DNA of 64,000 nt from Paraburkholderia eburnea (GCF_002917095.1 NZ_PQGA01000010.1:1-64000); one strand, 5' to 3'. Positions 34,796-43,442 are shown, counted from the stretch's first letter. The notes: generated by a model not told the origin, from the letters alone. Made by a program: numbers and translations.

Positions 34796-34820
34796 ACGGC
34801 GCCGTGCAATGCGGCGCCGT
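34796..34820. other. Nine-bp perfect hairpin between two terminators
   Basis: ACGGCGCCG (34796-34804) pairs with CGGCGCCGT (34812-34820), loop of seven. No T run. It lies between the tandem terminators separating convergent metallochaperone and hup genes. Confidence 0.6.
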
Positions 34821-34826
34821 CGGGCG

Positions 34827-34848
34827 AAAAAACCCGCCAGGGGCGGGT
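34827..34848 (-). terminator. Rho-independent terminator of hup
   Basis: Minus strand: ACCCGCC (34842-34848), three-base loop, GGCGGGT (34832-34838), then T run 34827-34832. Follows the hup stop by 22 bases. Confidence 0.85.
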
Positions 34849-34870
34849 GTCAACTTAAAGCGGTATTGTC

Positions 34871-35149
34871 TTAACGCTTGTTGACGGCGTCCTTGAACGC
34901 CTTGCCAGCCGTGAACTTGACGGTCTTGGCTGCCGGAATCTTGATGGTTTCGCCGGTCTTCGGGTTACGGCCCGTACGTGCCGCACGCTTGCCCGAGCCG
35001 AAGCTGCCGAAGCCGATCAGCTGGACAGCGTCGCCTTTCGACACGGCCTTCTTGACCACTTCGAGGAGCGTATCCAGCGTTTCACCGGTTTGAGCCTTGC
35101 TAGCGCCCGTCTGTGCTGCGACGGCGTCGATCAGTTCCTGTTTATTCAT
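34871..35149 (-). CDS. HU-family histone-like DNA-binding protein
   Basis: 92 residues, typical HU length. Starts MNKQELIDAVAAQTGASK; the DNA-contacting arm region GFGSFGSGKRAARTGRNPKTG contains the conserved RNP element. HU bends and compacts DNA and helps replication and repair. ATG at 35149; strong terminators follow. Monocistronic and likely highly expressed. Confidence 0.97.
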   Translation of the reverse strand: MNKQELIDAVAAQTGASKAQTGETLDTLLEVVKKAVSKGDAVQLIGFGSFGSGKRAARTGRNPKTGETIKIPAAKTVKFTAGKAFKDAVNKR

Positions 35150-35561
35150 TGAGATATTCCTTTCTGTGTTTAGGTTGACACGAACAGCGCGAACGCGCCG
35201 ATTATACGGACGCGTGCCGCGCCGTCGAGCAGCCCGGACCCGGAGCACCCCGGGGCTTTACGTCGCGGCTTGAGGCGCCTGCAAGTGCCCGCGCTTTCCC
35301 GCGACGTCCGTGCTGCCGCTTCCCTGGGCGGCGCTTGCTATGATAGCGCAGCGCAAACCCAATAACGACAAGGGTTTCGAAGATTTCGAGGGGTGCGCGC
35401 CGGTTTTTCCGCGCGTCCGTGCGTTTTCGATCCGCATCACGCGCCAAACGCAGCCGGCACGCATCGAATCTCACGCTCGCGCGTTGCGCTGCGCCAACGC
35501 TTTGCCGCCGCGAACCCAGACCCCACGGGCATTTCCCACTTTCCGCGCCCTCCCGTTAGTC

Positions 35562-37538
35562 ATGACCGCCACCCTGATTCCCGCCACGCTCGCCTTTCGC
35601 GAGGACGGCACGCCGTTTTCGCCCCGCTTCGGCGACGTCTATCACAGCCCTTCCGGCGCCTTCGCGCAGGCCGATTTCGTCTTCCTGAAGGGCAACAGCC
35701 TGCCCGGACGCTGGCAAAACCGGCGCATTTTCACCGTGCTGGAGACGGGTTTCGGCATGGGCGTGAGCTTTCTCACGACCTGGGCGGCGTGGCGCGACGA
35801 CCCCGCTCGTTGCGAGCGCCTGCATTTTGTCTCGGTGGAAAAGCATCCGTTTGGGCGTGACGATCTGCGCGCCGTGCTCGATAGCGTCACCGCTCACGCG
35901 CCGAATGCCGACCTCGCCATACTCGCGCGCGAGCTGATCGAAGCATGGCCGATGCTCGTGCCCGGCACGCATCGGCTCGAATTCGAGGGTGGGCGCGTGA
36001 CGCTCACGCTCGTGTTCGGCGACGCTGTCGAGGCGCTTCCCAAAATGTGGTTACGCGCCGACGCGATCTATCTCGACGGTTTTGCGCCCGCGAAAAATCC
36101 CGAACTCTGGTCGCCGGCGATCTTCAAGGCGCTCGCGCGCGTCGCGGGCGACGAGGCCACCTTCGCCACCTGGAGCAGCGCCGGCGACGTCAAACGCGCG
36201 CTCGAACAGAACGGTTTCGAGTTTCGCAAGACGCCCGGTTTCGGCGGCAAGTGGGCGATGCTGAGCGGGTGCTTCGCGCCGCGCTGGCGCGTGCGCCGCT
36301 ACGAACCACCCTTGCCCATGACGCTGGCCGAACGGTACGCCGTGGTGATCGGCGCGGGTCTCGCGGGCAGTGCGATCGTGGAGCGGCTCGCCGCGCGCGG
36401 CTGGCGCGTCACGCTGCTGGAGCGCCACCCGGCGCCCGCGTGCGAGGCCTCGGGCAATCCGGCGGGCGTGTTCCATCCGCTGATTTCGCGCGACGACAGC
36501 AACGCGTCGCGCATCACGCGCGCGGGTTTTCTCTACGCGCTGCGCCGTTGGAACGCGCTCGATGCGCTGGGCCATGCGCCCACGCGCACTCATGCAGGAC
36601 TCCTGCATCTGGCCACCGACGATGAATCGCGCGCCGTAGCGCAGGCGCTCGCATCGTTTGGTTATCCCGATGAATTCGTGCATGGCGTCAATCGCGATGA
36701 GGCCCAGAAAATCGCCGGCGTGGCGCTTGCGCAGGGCGGCTGGTTTTATCCGCGCGGCGGCGCGATCGATCCGGCTTCGCTGTGCCGTGCGCAGATCGCC
36801 GCGGCCAGCACGTTGAGCGGCGCGCAGGTGGAGGTGCGCTACGGCGTGCAGGTTGGCCGCATCGCCCGCGCGGGCGAGTCGTGGCAGGTATTCGACGATG
36901 CTGGAACCTTGATCGCGCAGGCCGGCGCGGTGATCTTCGCCAACGCGCACGATACCGCGCGGGCGTCGGCGCTCGACTTCGCGCCGACGCGCAGCGTGCG
37001 CGGCCAGCTCACGCTGATCGACGACAGCCCGCTCGCGGCGCTGCGCGTGCCGGTGATCGGCGATGGCTATGCGGTGCCGCTCGACGGCGGCGTGACGCTC
37101 GCGGGCGCGACCTACGAGGTGGACGATACGAGCCTCGATCTACGCGCGCCTGGCCACGTGGAAAACCTCGAACGCGTCGCACTGATGTTGCCGGAGCTAT
37201 CCCTTGCCGGCGAACCGCCAACCGGCTGGCGCGGCCGCGTGGCGCTGCGCTGCGTGACGAGCGACCGCATGCCGATGCTCGGCCAGCTCGGCGACGAAGA
37301 GGCCGCACGCCGCGACGCCCAGCGCCTCTCGGGCGCCTGGCCGCTCGATCTGCCGCGTGCGCCGGGGCTGTTCGGCGCATTTGCGTTCGGCTCGCGCGGA
37401 CTGGTCTGGGCGTCTCTGGGCGCTGAACTGATCGCCTCGCAGCTCGAAGGCGAACCGTGGCCGATGGAGCGCGAACTCGCCGAACAGATCGATCCCGCGC
37501 GCTTTCTTCAACGCGCCTTGCGTCAGCGCAGTCTCTAG
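35562..37538 (+). CDS. mnmC: Bifunctional tRNA methyltransferase/FAD oxidase MnmC
   Basis: 658 residues. N-terminal SAM-dependent methyltransferase domain (about 1-240; VLETGFGMGVSFL is the SAM motif, YLDGFAPAKNPELW follows) and C-terminal FAD oxidase domain (about 260-650; VVIGAGLAGSAIVERLAARGW dinucleotide fold, SGNPAGVFHPLIS). It finishes the wobble-uridine modification that MnmE starts, giving mnm5s2U. ATG at 35562; the upstream frame is unsupported. Length matches the fused family form. Confidence 0.96.
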   Translation: MTATLIPATLAFREDGTPFSPRFGDVYHSPSGAFAQADFVFLKGNSLPGRWQNRRIFTVLETGFGMGVSFLTTWAAWRDDPARCERLHFVSVEKHPFGRDDLRAVLDSVTAHAPNADLAILARELIEAWPMLVPGTHRLEFEGGRVTLTLVFGDAVEALPKMWLRADAIYLDGFAPAKNPELWSPAIFKALARVAGDEATFATWSSAGDVKRALEQNGFEFRKTPGFGGKWAMLSGCFAPRWRVRRYEPPLPMTLAERYAVVIGAGLAGSAIVERLAARGWRVTLLERHPAPACEASGNPAGVFHPLISRDDSNASRITRAGFLYALRRWNALDALGHAPTRTHAGLLHLATDDESRAVAQALASFGYPDEFVHGVNRDEAQKIAGVALAQGGWFYPRGGAIDPASLCRAQIAAASTLSGAQVEVRYGVQVGRIARAGESWQVFDDAGTLIAQAGAVIFANAHDTARASALDFAPTRSVRGQLTLIDDSPLAALRVPVIGDGYAVPLDGGVTLAGATYEVDDTSLDLRAPGHVENLERVALMLPELSLAGEPPTGWRGRVALRCVTSDRMPMLGQLGDEEAARRDAQRLSGAWPLDLPRAPGLFGAFAFGSRGLVWASLGAELIASQLEGEPWPMERELAEQIDPARFLQRALRQRSL

Positions 37539-37596
37539 CCGCCTGAACCTTACAACGCACCTTACAGCGCCACCAATACAGTTATCCCGGCAGACA

Positions 37597-37605
37597 TGTG
37601 GATAA
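37597..37605 (-). promoter_or_regulatory. DnaA box (9 of 9)
   Basis: TTATCCACA on the minus strand, an exact match to the E. coli consensus. It is one of three DnaA-like sites within 190 bases. Confidence 0.65.
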
Positions 37606-37615
37606 CTGCGCGAGT

Positions 37616-37624
37616 TGTGGACAA
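37616..37624 (-). promoter_or_regulatory. DnaA box-like site (8 of 9)
   Basis: TTGTCCACA on the minus strand, one mismatch to the consensus, 11 bases from the previous box. Confidence 0.5.
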
Positions 37625-37777
37625 GTTTCGTGTGGGCGCGTTGTGGGCGTAAACGGGATAACTCGCGACCCGCTTTGCGCCCTCAAAAAGTTATTCTTGA
37701 TTGCCAGGCAACATGCCACACACTATGCGACCGGTTGTGCGAACGCCAAGCCGATGATTCACATAGGTATACAGGGG

Positions 37778-37786
37778 TTATCCACA
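37778..37786 (+). promoter_or_regulatory. DnaA box (9 of 9)
   Basis: TTATCCACA on the plus strand, exact match, in opposite orientation to the two boxes at 37.6 kb. Confidence 0.65.
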
Positions 37787-37847
37787 GGAAAGTGCCACCC
37801 TTGTTAACTTCTACTACGTATACATACGGTAAACCGTAAACCTGAAG

Positions 37848-37944
37848 CTGGCGCCACCGGTATCGGGAGGAGAAACGCCGTAAGGCGCTGCCGCGCCAGA
37901 TGACCGGACCGTTCGGGGTGTCGCTATGGCGACGGTCATTTTTT
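37848..37944 (+). ncRNA. Candidate structured RNA ending in a terminator
   Basis: CTGGCGC (37848-37854) pairs with GCGCCAG (37893-37899), enclosing a hairpin CGCC-GTAA-GGCG (37876-37887) with a GNRA loop. Then a helix ATGACC (37900-37905) with GGTCAT (37934-37939) encloses GTCGC-TATG-GCGAC and ends in six T. This looks like a small RNA or a terminated riboswitch-like leader. I recognise no known family. The promoter is unclear. Confidence 0.4.
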
Positions 37945-38513
37945 CCGCATCGTCAGCGAAAACGGACGCAATTACCGGCAACGCCTGGCTACATCAGTGC
38001 AAGCGGGACAATTGCAAAAAAGCTATGGCACAATCGCCGTTCTTTTCCGCGTCATCCGCCAGACAAGCCGCACAAATTGCGCGCAAATGGCCGACGCGTC
38101 CACGGAACGGATGCCGCCTGAACTGACTCTCAGGTCTCAGGACAGCCGGCAGCGTTCGTTCACCCAACCCGGGCGCTGACATTTCATAAGAACGCGCCTG
38201 GACCGGCTGTTCGCCGCGCAAGCGGCACCGGTGCGAGGTCTCCCGCTGTCGTTCGCCGCAATCCTGGCGCTGCCGTTCCCGGCTGCGGGCTTGCGCGTCG
38301 CCGGCGGATACGGCTGACATCCTCGCGCCCGCCTCGCCGCGTATTCGCCACGCATGTGTTATGTCTGCGAGGCACGCGGCTTGCCCATGAGCCGGGCCGT
38401 AGCGGTACTCGTACGTCGGACAGCTGGACTTGTCTTCCATGCCGGCCGGAGCGGGCCTTCGAGGCCTCATCCGGTCCCCTGCATGAAGGTGTTGCCAAGG
38501 AGAAGCCTTCACG

Positions 38514-39719
38514 ATGAAGTCGGCGTTTTCGTTCTTTCCCGCGTGGCCGCTGCAGCCAGACGGCATTTTCTGGGCCGGGCTGGCGCTGCTGGCCGCCGGT
38601 CTGTGCGGCGAGCTTTGTTATCGCGCCTGGCGCCTGCCACGCATTTCCGGCTACGCGATCATCGGCCTGATCGCCGGTTCGGCGGGCTTTGGCGTGATCG
38701 ACATCGATACTGCCAATGCCGCGCGGCCCGTGCTCGATGTCGCGCTCGGCCTGCTGCTGTTCGAACTGGGCAGCCGGCTCGATCTGCGCTGGATCCGCCG
38801 CAATCCATGGCTGATCCTGTCGAGTCTCGCGGAGGCCTCGCTCACGTTCGTGCTCGTACTCGGCGTCCTGCTGTTCCTGTCCGTGCCGGCGATGGTCGCC
38901 ACCGTTGTCGCGTCGATCGCAATGGCCACATCGCCCGCGATGGTGATCCAGCTCAAGACCGAGTTGCGCGCCGAAGGCCAGGTCACGCAGCGTCTGCTGA
39001 CGCTTTCGGCGCTCAACAGCATGTACGCCGTCGTGGTCGAAAAGCTCGCATCGAGCTGGCTGCATCAGGAGATCTACGGCAACGTGTTCGCCACCATCCT
39101 GCAGCCGCTGTATCTGCTGGTCGGCTCGATCGTGGTGGCGTACGTGCTCGCGCGCGCCTGCACCTTGTTCTACCGCCGTCTGAGCCCGCAGGACGAGCAT
39201 TCGTTCGTCGCGCTGTTCGGGCTCGTGCTGCTGGCGATCGCCGTGGCGCATCTGCTCAAGCTCTCGACGATCCTGAGCCTGCTGGCCGCGGGCATCATCG
39301 TGAAGAATCTGGAAGTGCGCCCGCAGCTCTGGCCGCAGCACTTCGGCACGGCGGGGTGGCTGCTCACCGTGATTCTGTTCGTGCTGACCATGACCACTTT
39401 CGAGTGGCATTACATCCTCGTCGGCGGGCTGGCCGCGGCGGGGCTGATCGTCGCGCGTCTGGTCGCGAAGCTCGTCGGCGTGCTGATTTTCGCGAAGCCG
39501 AGCGGACTCGAATGGAAGCAGGGCATCGCGCTCGGGGTGGCGCTCACGCCGATGTCGGCGCTCGCGCTGCTGCTCATGGAGGACACCTACGATCTGTATC
39601 CGAACTTCGATCCCAGCCTGCGCGCGATCATGATGTGCGCGATCGTCGTGTTGCAGCTGATCGGGCCGTGGCTCGTGTATCGCGCGCTGGCGCTGGTCGG
39701 CGAACGCGGCGAAAAATGA
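38514..39719 (+). CDS. KefB-like cation:proton antiporter (CPA2)
   Basis: 401 residues with about 11-12 membrane segments and the Na+/H+ exchanger fold: GYAIIGLIAGSAGFG, LLFELGSRLDLRWI, ATSPAMVIQLKTEL. It lacks the cytosolic TrkA-N (KTN) domain of full-length KefB/KefC. Members exchange K+ or Na+ for H+ across the inner membrane. AAGGAGAA precedes the ATG. Next on the same strand (111-base gap) is ybdK. In KefB/C systems glutathione gates the channel, which makes the pairing suggestive. Confidence 0.88.
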   Translation: MKSAFSFFPAWPLQPDGIFWAGLALLAAGLCGELCYRAWRLPRISGYAIIGLIAGSAGFGVIDIDTANAARPVLDVALGLLLFELGSRLDLRWIRRNPWLILSSLAEASLTFVLVLGVLLFLSVPAMVATVVASIAMATSPAMVIQLKTELRAEGQVTQRLLTLSALNSMYAVVVEKLASSWLHQEIYGNVFATILQPLYLLVGSIVVAYVLARACTLFYRRLSPQDEHSFVALFGLVLLAIAVAHLLKLSTILSLLAAGIIVKNLEVRPQLWPQHFGTAGWLLTVILFVLTMTTFEWHYILVGGLAAAGLIVARLVAKLVGVLIFAKPSGLEWKQGIALGVALTPMSALALLLMEDTYDLYPNFDPSLRAIMMCAIVVLQLIGPWLVYRALALVGERGEK

Positions 39720-39830
39720 ACGCGGCGGCCGTGTGCCGTCGGCAATACCGCCAGAAACACCACCCGCCGCGCGTGCCGCCGCTTCTGCAAGCGGGCGGCG
39801 GCGCGTGGCGCGGCCGAATGAGGGGACGTC

Positions 39831-40946
39831 ATGTCACTGGAAACTTTTATCGATTCGAAGCCGTTCACCTTCGGCATCGAACTCGAAATGCAGATCGTCA
39901 ACACGCACGATTACGATCTGACGAAGGCGGGCAGCGATCTCATGCGCCTCATCAAGGATCAGGAGATTCCCGGCAATATCACGCCTGAAATCACCGAAAG
40001 CATGATCGAACTGTCCACCGGCATTTGCACGCATCACGAGCAGGCCGTGGCCGATCTGCGCAAGATCCGCGACGTGCTGGTGACGGCGGCCGACCGTCTG
40101 AACGTCGGCCTGTGCGGCGGCGGCACGCATGCGTTCCAGCAGTGGAGCGACCGGCGCATCGTCGATACACCGCGCTTTCAGTACCTTTCCGAGTTGTACG
40201 GCTATCTCGCGAAGCAGTTCACGGTGTTCGGCCAGCACGTCCATATCGGCTGCCCGGATGCGGATAGCGCGCTCTTTTTGCTGCATTCGCTGTCGCGCTT
40301 CATTCCTCATTTCATTGCGCTGTCCGCGTCGTCGCCCTATGTGCAGGGCGTGGACACCGGATTTCATTCGGCACGACTGAATTCCGTGTTCGCGTTCCCG
40401 CTGTCGGGCCGTGCGCCCTTCGTGCTGAGCTGGGAGGCGTTCAAGGAATACTTCTCGAAGATGGTCCACACGGGCGTCGTCAACAGCATGAAAGACTTTT
40501 ACTGGGACATTCGCCCGAAGCCCGGTTTCGGCACGATCGAAGTGCGTGTAATGGACACGCCGCTGTCCGTCGAGCGCGCGGCGGCGATCGCCTGCTATAT
40601 CCAGACGCTCGCGCGCCATCTGCTCATCGACCGGCCGATCCAGCCGCTCGAAGACGACTACCTCGTCTACACGTTCAACCGCTTCCAGGCGTGCCGGTTC
40701 GGGCTCGCGGGCACGGTTGTCGATCCGCAGACGGGCGAGCGCCGCACCATCTCCGAGGACATTCTTGCGACGCTTGAAAAGATCGCGCCGCATGGCGAAG
40801 CGCTTGGCGCGACGCGCGCGCTCAGCGAAATCGGCACGATCGCGCGTTCGCAGAACAATGACGCGAGCTGGCTGCGCAGCGTGGTCGCCGACGAAAAATC
40901 GCTGCACGAAGCGGTGCGGCAGCAGTGTCTGCGTTGGCGCGCATGA
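39831..40946 (+). CDS. ybdK: YbdK-family carboxylate-amine ligase (GCS2)
   Basis: 371 residues, normal for the family. Motifs: FTFGIELEMQIVNTHDYDL, PEITESMIELSTGICTHHEQ, GGGTHAFQQWSDRR and HVHIGCPDAD. E. coli YbdK has weak glutamate-cysteine ligase activity; the true substrate is uncertain. ATG at 39831 follows GAGGGGACGTC-type spacing. It may be cotranscribed with the upstream antiporter. A second gamma-glutamylcysteine synthesis route would duplicate gshA. Confidence 0.92.
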   Translation: MSLETFIDSKPFTFGIELEMQIVNTHDYDLTKAGSDLMRLIKDQEIPGNITPEITESMIELSTGICTHHEQAVADLRKIRDVLVTAADRLNVGLCGGGTHAFQQWSDRRIVDTPRFQYLSELYGYLAKQFTVFGQHVHIGCPDADSALFLLHSLSRFIPHFIALSASSPYVQGVDTGFHSARLNSVFAFPLSGRAPFVLSWEAFKEYFSKMVHTGVVNSMKDFYWDIRPKPGFGTIEVRVMDTPLSVERAAAIACYIQTLARHLLIDRPIQPLEDDYLVYTFNRFQACRFGLAGTVVDPQTGERRTISEDILATLEKIAPHGEALGATRALSEIGTIARSQNNDASWLRSVVADEKSLHEAVRQQCLRWRA

Positions 40947-40989
40947 CGGGTAACGCGTCGCAAGGGTGTTAAAAATCAGCAGTGTGAGA

Positions 40990-41015
40990 GGGCAGCCAGA
41001 GGCTGCCCTTGTTGT
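40990..41015 (+). terminator. Rho-independent terminator
   Basis: GGGCAGCC (40990-40997), AGA loop, GGCTGCCC (41001-41008), followed by TTGTTGTTTG. It ends the ybdK transcript. Confidence 0.8.
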
Positions 41016-41246
41016 TTGTGACGCGCTGTCGCGTGGCTCGCAGACCCCGCTCGTTGCCCGCAATGCAGTTTTGCGCGGGTCACTCGAAGATTTTTTTGTC
41101 CCAGGCAAGATACCAGGGGGTTCTTATTTTTTTTGATCTTTGCGCCGTTATGGGCAATAGTGTGCGGCAGGGCCTGCGCGCGCCTGTGGGTAACCGCTGA
41201 AATGCCTGCAAACTCAAGGGCCTGCGGTGTGCGTGGAGAGGTCGAT

Positions 41247-41267
41247 CGTGCCTGCCCGGCAGGCACG
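41247..41267. repeat. 10-bp inverted repeat with one-base centre
   Basis: CGTGCCTGCC (41247-41256) and GGCAGGCACG (41258-41267). It could be a hairpin or a dimeric protein site, about 55 bases from the DnaA boxes. Confidence 0.6.
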
Positions 41268-41320
41268 GATGCGCGATAAGCCGCACGTCGATCCCGCGCG
41301 GATGGTGCATCGTCGAGAAG

Positions 41321-41329
41321 CTATCCACA
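41321..41329 (+). promoter_or_regulatory. DnaA box-like site (8 of 9)
   Basis: CTATCCACA, one mismatch to the consensus, 26 bases before an exact box in the same orientation. Confidence 0.5.
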
Positions 41330-41354
41330 CATCGTTAGCCTGCTTACTAACGGG

Positions 41355-41363
41355 TTATCCACA
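41355..41363 (+). promoter_or_regulatory. DnaA box (9 of 9)
   Basis: TTATCCACA exact, followed by an A/T-rich stretch (AATTACCGTTTGATAAG). Confidence 0.6.
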
Positions 41364-41644
41364 ATTACCGTTTGATAAGTTAGCTGTGCGATTTGCTACT
41401 CTCGCATAGAATGTCGGTTTGCTGCGCAGGCACGGGGTTACGAAGGAAGCACCGGGTCTGCCAGGCGAGAAGAAATGACTGTTCGCAGTCCGCGTTTGTG
41501 GCGGTTTTCGGCGCGAGCGAAGCAGGAATTTTTTGAGATGGTGTGGGCGATTCACTAAATCGTCCGCGAGGTTTCCCACAAAGCCGTCGGCAGATGCGGC
41601 GGCGGACGATGCAGCGCAAGCTGCCAAATAACCAGCGAAAGACT

Positions 41645-42283
41645 ATGAGCGAAGGCGTATACGGAGAGCAGGCAGCCGGGCGGGTGACCCATAGCCTGCT
41701 GCGACTTAGCACGGCAATGCGGAGCCAGGCGTGGGACTGGGCCGAAGGGGCAGGCCTCACGCCGACCCAGGGCGAAATTCTCGTGCTGCTGATGCAGCGC
41801 AAGGGGCCGATGCGCCTCGGCGAGATCGCCCGCGAGACGGCACTGACTGCCGCCACGACCAGCGATGCAGTGAGCACGCTCGAAACCAAGGGTCTCGTCG
41901 AAAAGCGCCGTGCGCTCGACGATGGCCGCGCGCTCGCGGTGCGTCTGACCGCGCGTGGCCGCACGGCTGCGAAGAAGGCGGCGCAATGGCCTGACTTCCT
42001 CTCGAAGGCGGTCGGCACGCTGCGCGCAGACGAGCAATCGGCGTTCTATCGCACGCTGCTCAAGACGGTCTATGTGCTCGAGTCGCAGGAAGCCATGCCG
42101 CAGCACCGCATGTGCCTCTCGTGCTCGCACTTCGAGCCGAGCAAGACCCCGAAGAAGACGCCGCACAAGTGCGCGCTGCTCGGCATCCAGATGGCCGACA
42201 CCGATCTGCGTCTCGATTGCTCGGTGTACGAACAGGCTGACGCGACGACCCAGAAGAAAAACTGGAAGATCTTCGCAGCCTGA
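41645..42283 (+). CDS. MarR-family regulator with C-terminal cysteine cluster
   Basis: 212 residues. Winged-helix domain about 15-140 (LTPTQGEILVLLMQRKGPMRLGEIA, then TTSDAVSTLETKGLVEKRRALDDGRA). The C-terminal extension carries four cysteines (157, 160, 176, 192: CLSC, HKCALLG, LDCSVYE), enough for an iron-sulfur cluster or zinc site. It would sense redox or metal state and control transcription; targets unknown. ATG at 41645 is used; the upstream extension is not protein-like. The amidotransferase gene follows after 283 bases. Confidence 0.88.
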   Translation: MSEGVYGEQAAGRVTHSLLRLSTAMRSQAWDWAEGAGLTPTQGEILVLLMQRKGPMRLGEIARETALTAATTSDAVSTLETKGLVEKRRALDDGRALAVRLTARGRTAAKKAAQWPDFLSKAVGTLRADEQSAFYRTLLKTVYVLESQEAMPQHRMCLSCSHFEPSKTPKKTPHKCALLGIQMADTDLRLDCSVYEQADATTQKKNWKIFAA

Positions 42284-42452
42284 TTTCACCCGGCGTCACG
42301 CGCAGCGCCCACCAGGCCTGCCGCTCACACGCAGCGCCGCGTCGTCCCCCCGTGGACGGCCGCGTGCGCGCGGTGTGGCGGTCATCAGCGGTTTGGCGGG
42401 ACGGGCACGGGCAGGTGAAGCGTCCATGCGGCGCATCGCGCCCGCGCCAATC

Positions 42453-42491
42453 TGTCACAGACGTGTCGCAAGAGTGTCGAAAGCGCTTGTC
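42453..42491. repeat. Four phased TGTC repeats
   Basis: TGTC occurs at 42453, 42464, 42475 and 42488, with spacings of 11, 11 and 13 bases, roughly one helical turn. The array lies 75-115 bases upstream of the amidotransferase gene. Confidence 0.4.
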
Positions 42492-42566
42492 ATAAGTACT
42501 CGACGTGCGTGCGGCATGACGCCAGCGCCGCGCGTCGAATTGTGTAGCTGACCCAGGGATTTGCCG

Positions 42567-43304
42567 ATGAATCGCGAAGTATTGGCCGTTCGCCACGTAT
42601 ATTTCGAGGACCTCGGCAGTTTCGAGCGCGTGCTCGGCGATCGCGGGCGGCCGGTTCGCTATGTCGATGTCGGCTTCGCGCGCGTCGGCGCGCTCAATCC
42701 CACCTCCGCGTCGTTGATGGTGATCCTGGGCGGTCCCATCAATGCCTGCGACGATGCACGTTATCCCACACTCGCACCCATCGCCGCGCTGATCGAAAAG
42801 CGCATTGCGGCGGGATTGCCCACGCTCGGCATTTGCCTCGGCGCGCAGCTGATTGCGCGCGTGCTCGGTGCGCGCGTCCATGCGGCTGCCCACAAGGAAA
42901 TCGGCTGGACGCCGCTCACGCTGACCGATGCGGGCCGCGCTTCGCCGCTGCGCCATGTCGATGGCGCGTCGACCTCGATGCTGCATTGGCACGGCGATAC
43001 CTTCGACCTGCCGCCGGGCGCCACGCGTCTCGCCTCGACACCGCTGTGCGAGAACCAGGCTTACTCCTGGGGCAATCACGTGCTCGGGCTGCAATGCCAT
43101 CCCGAAGTGCGCGCCGACCGTTTCGAGCCCTGGTTGATCGGCAATGCGGGGGAACTCGACGCCGCCGGCATCGATATCAACGCACTACGGGCGGCGACGG
43201 CCCAGTATGCGCCGCGCCTGGAAACCCAGGCGAGCCTGATGTTCCACGAATGGCTCGACGCGCTCGACAATCAGGCCGCCGGCGCGGCCATCAAGCAGCC
43301 CTGA
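42567..43304 (+). CDS. Class I glutamine amidotransferase
   Basis: 245 residues of one GATase1 domain. Nucleophile C90 in GICLGAQL and the H178/E180 pair in LQCHPEV complete the catalytic triad, so glutamine hydrolysis is expected. There is no fused synthase domain, and no partner synthase gene is next to it. Similar stand-alone proteins are annotated as GMP-synthase-like; substrate unknown. ATG at 42567 is used, TTG at 42561 is possible. Confidence 0.88.
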   Translation: MNREVLAVRHVYFEDLGSFERVLGDRGRPVRYVDVGFARVGALNPTSASLMVILGGPINACDDARYPTLAPIAALIEKRIAAGLPTLGICLGAQLIARVLGARVHAAAHKEIGWTPLTLTDAGRASPLRHVDGASTSMLHWHGDTFDLPPGATRLASTPLCENQAYSWGNHVLGLQCHPEVRADRFEPWLIGNAGELDAAGIDINALRAATAQYAPRLETQASLMFHEWLDALDNQAAGAAIKQP

Positions 43305-43442
43305 AGCAGCCTTCACGTTGTTGTTTGGGTGAGCGCGCGATGGGCCTTTGATCGGCAGATCAGGCCCGCAGGCCTTGAAAGCGCCTGTCAAAAACGCGTG
43401 CTATTCTCGGACGCTCCCCACCACCGTCCGCATTCTCTCCCC

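Larger units (their letters stand above)
37539..38513. other. Nearly 1-kb gene-free region with DnaA boxes and an RNA candidate
   Basis: No convincing gene on either strand; the open frames lack protein-like sequence. It holds DnaA boxes (37597-37786), a palindrome TACGGT-AA-ACCGTA (37825-37838) and a structured RNA candidate (37848-37944). From 37945 to 38513 I see only the leader of the antiporter gene. Confidence 0.6.
40947..41644. other. Gene-free region with terminator, long palindrome and DnaA boxes
   Basis: No gene supported on either strand. It contains the terminator at 40990-41015, an A/T-rich patch near 41115-41140, a 21-base palindrome at 41247-41267 and two DnaA boxes at 41321-41363; the end is the leader of the MarR-type gene. 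Confidence 0.6.

Noticed and set aside
38184..38513. Open frames between the RNA candidate and the antiporter
   Set aside because: No start codon with ribosome site and no protein-like sequence on either strand.
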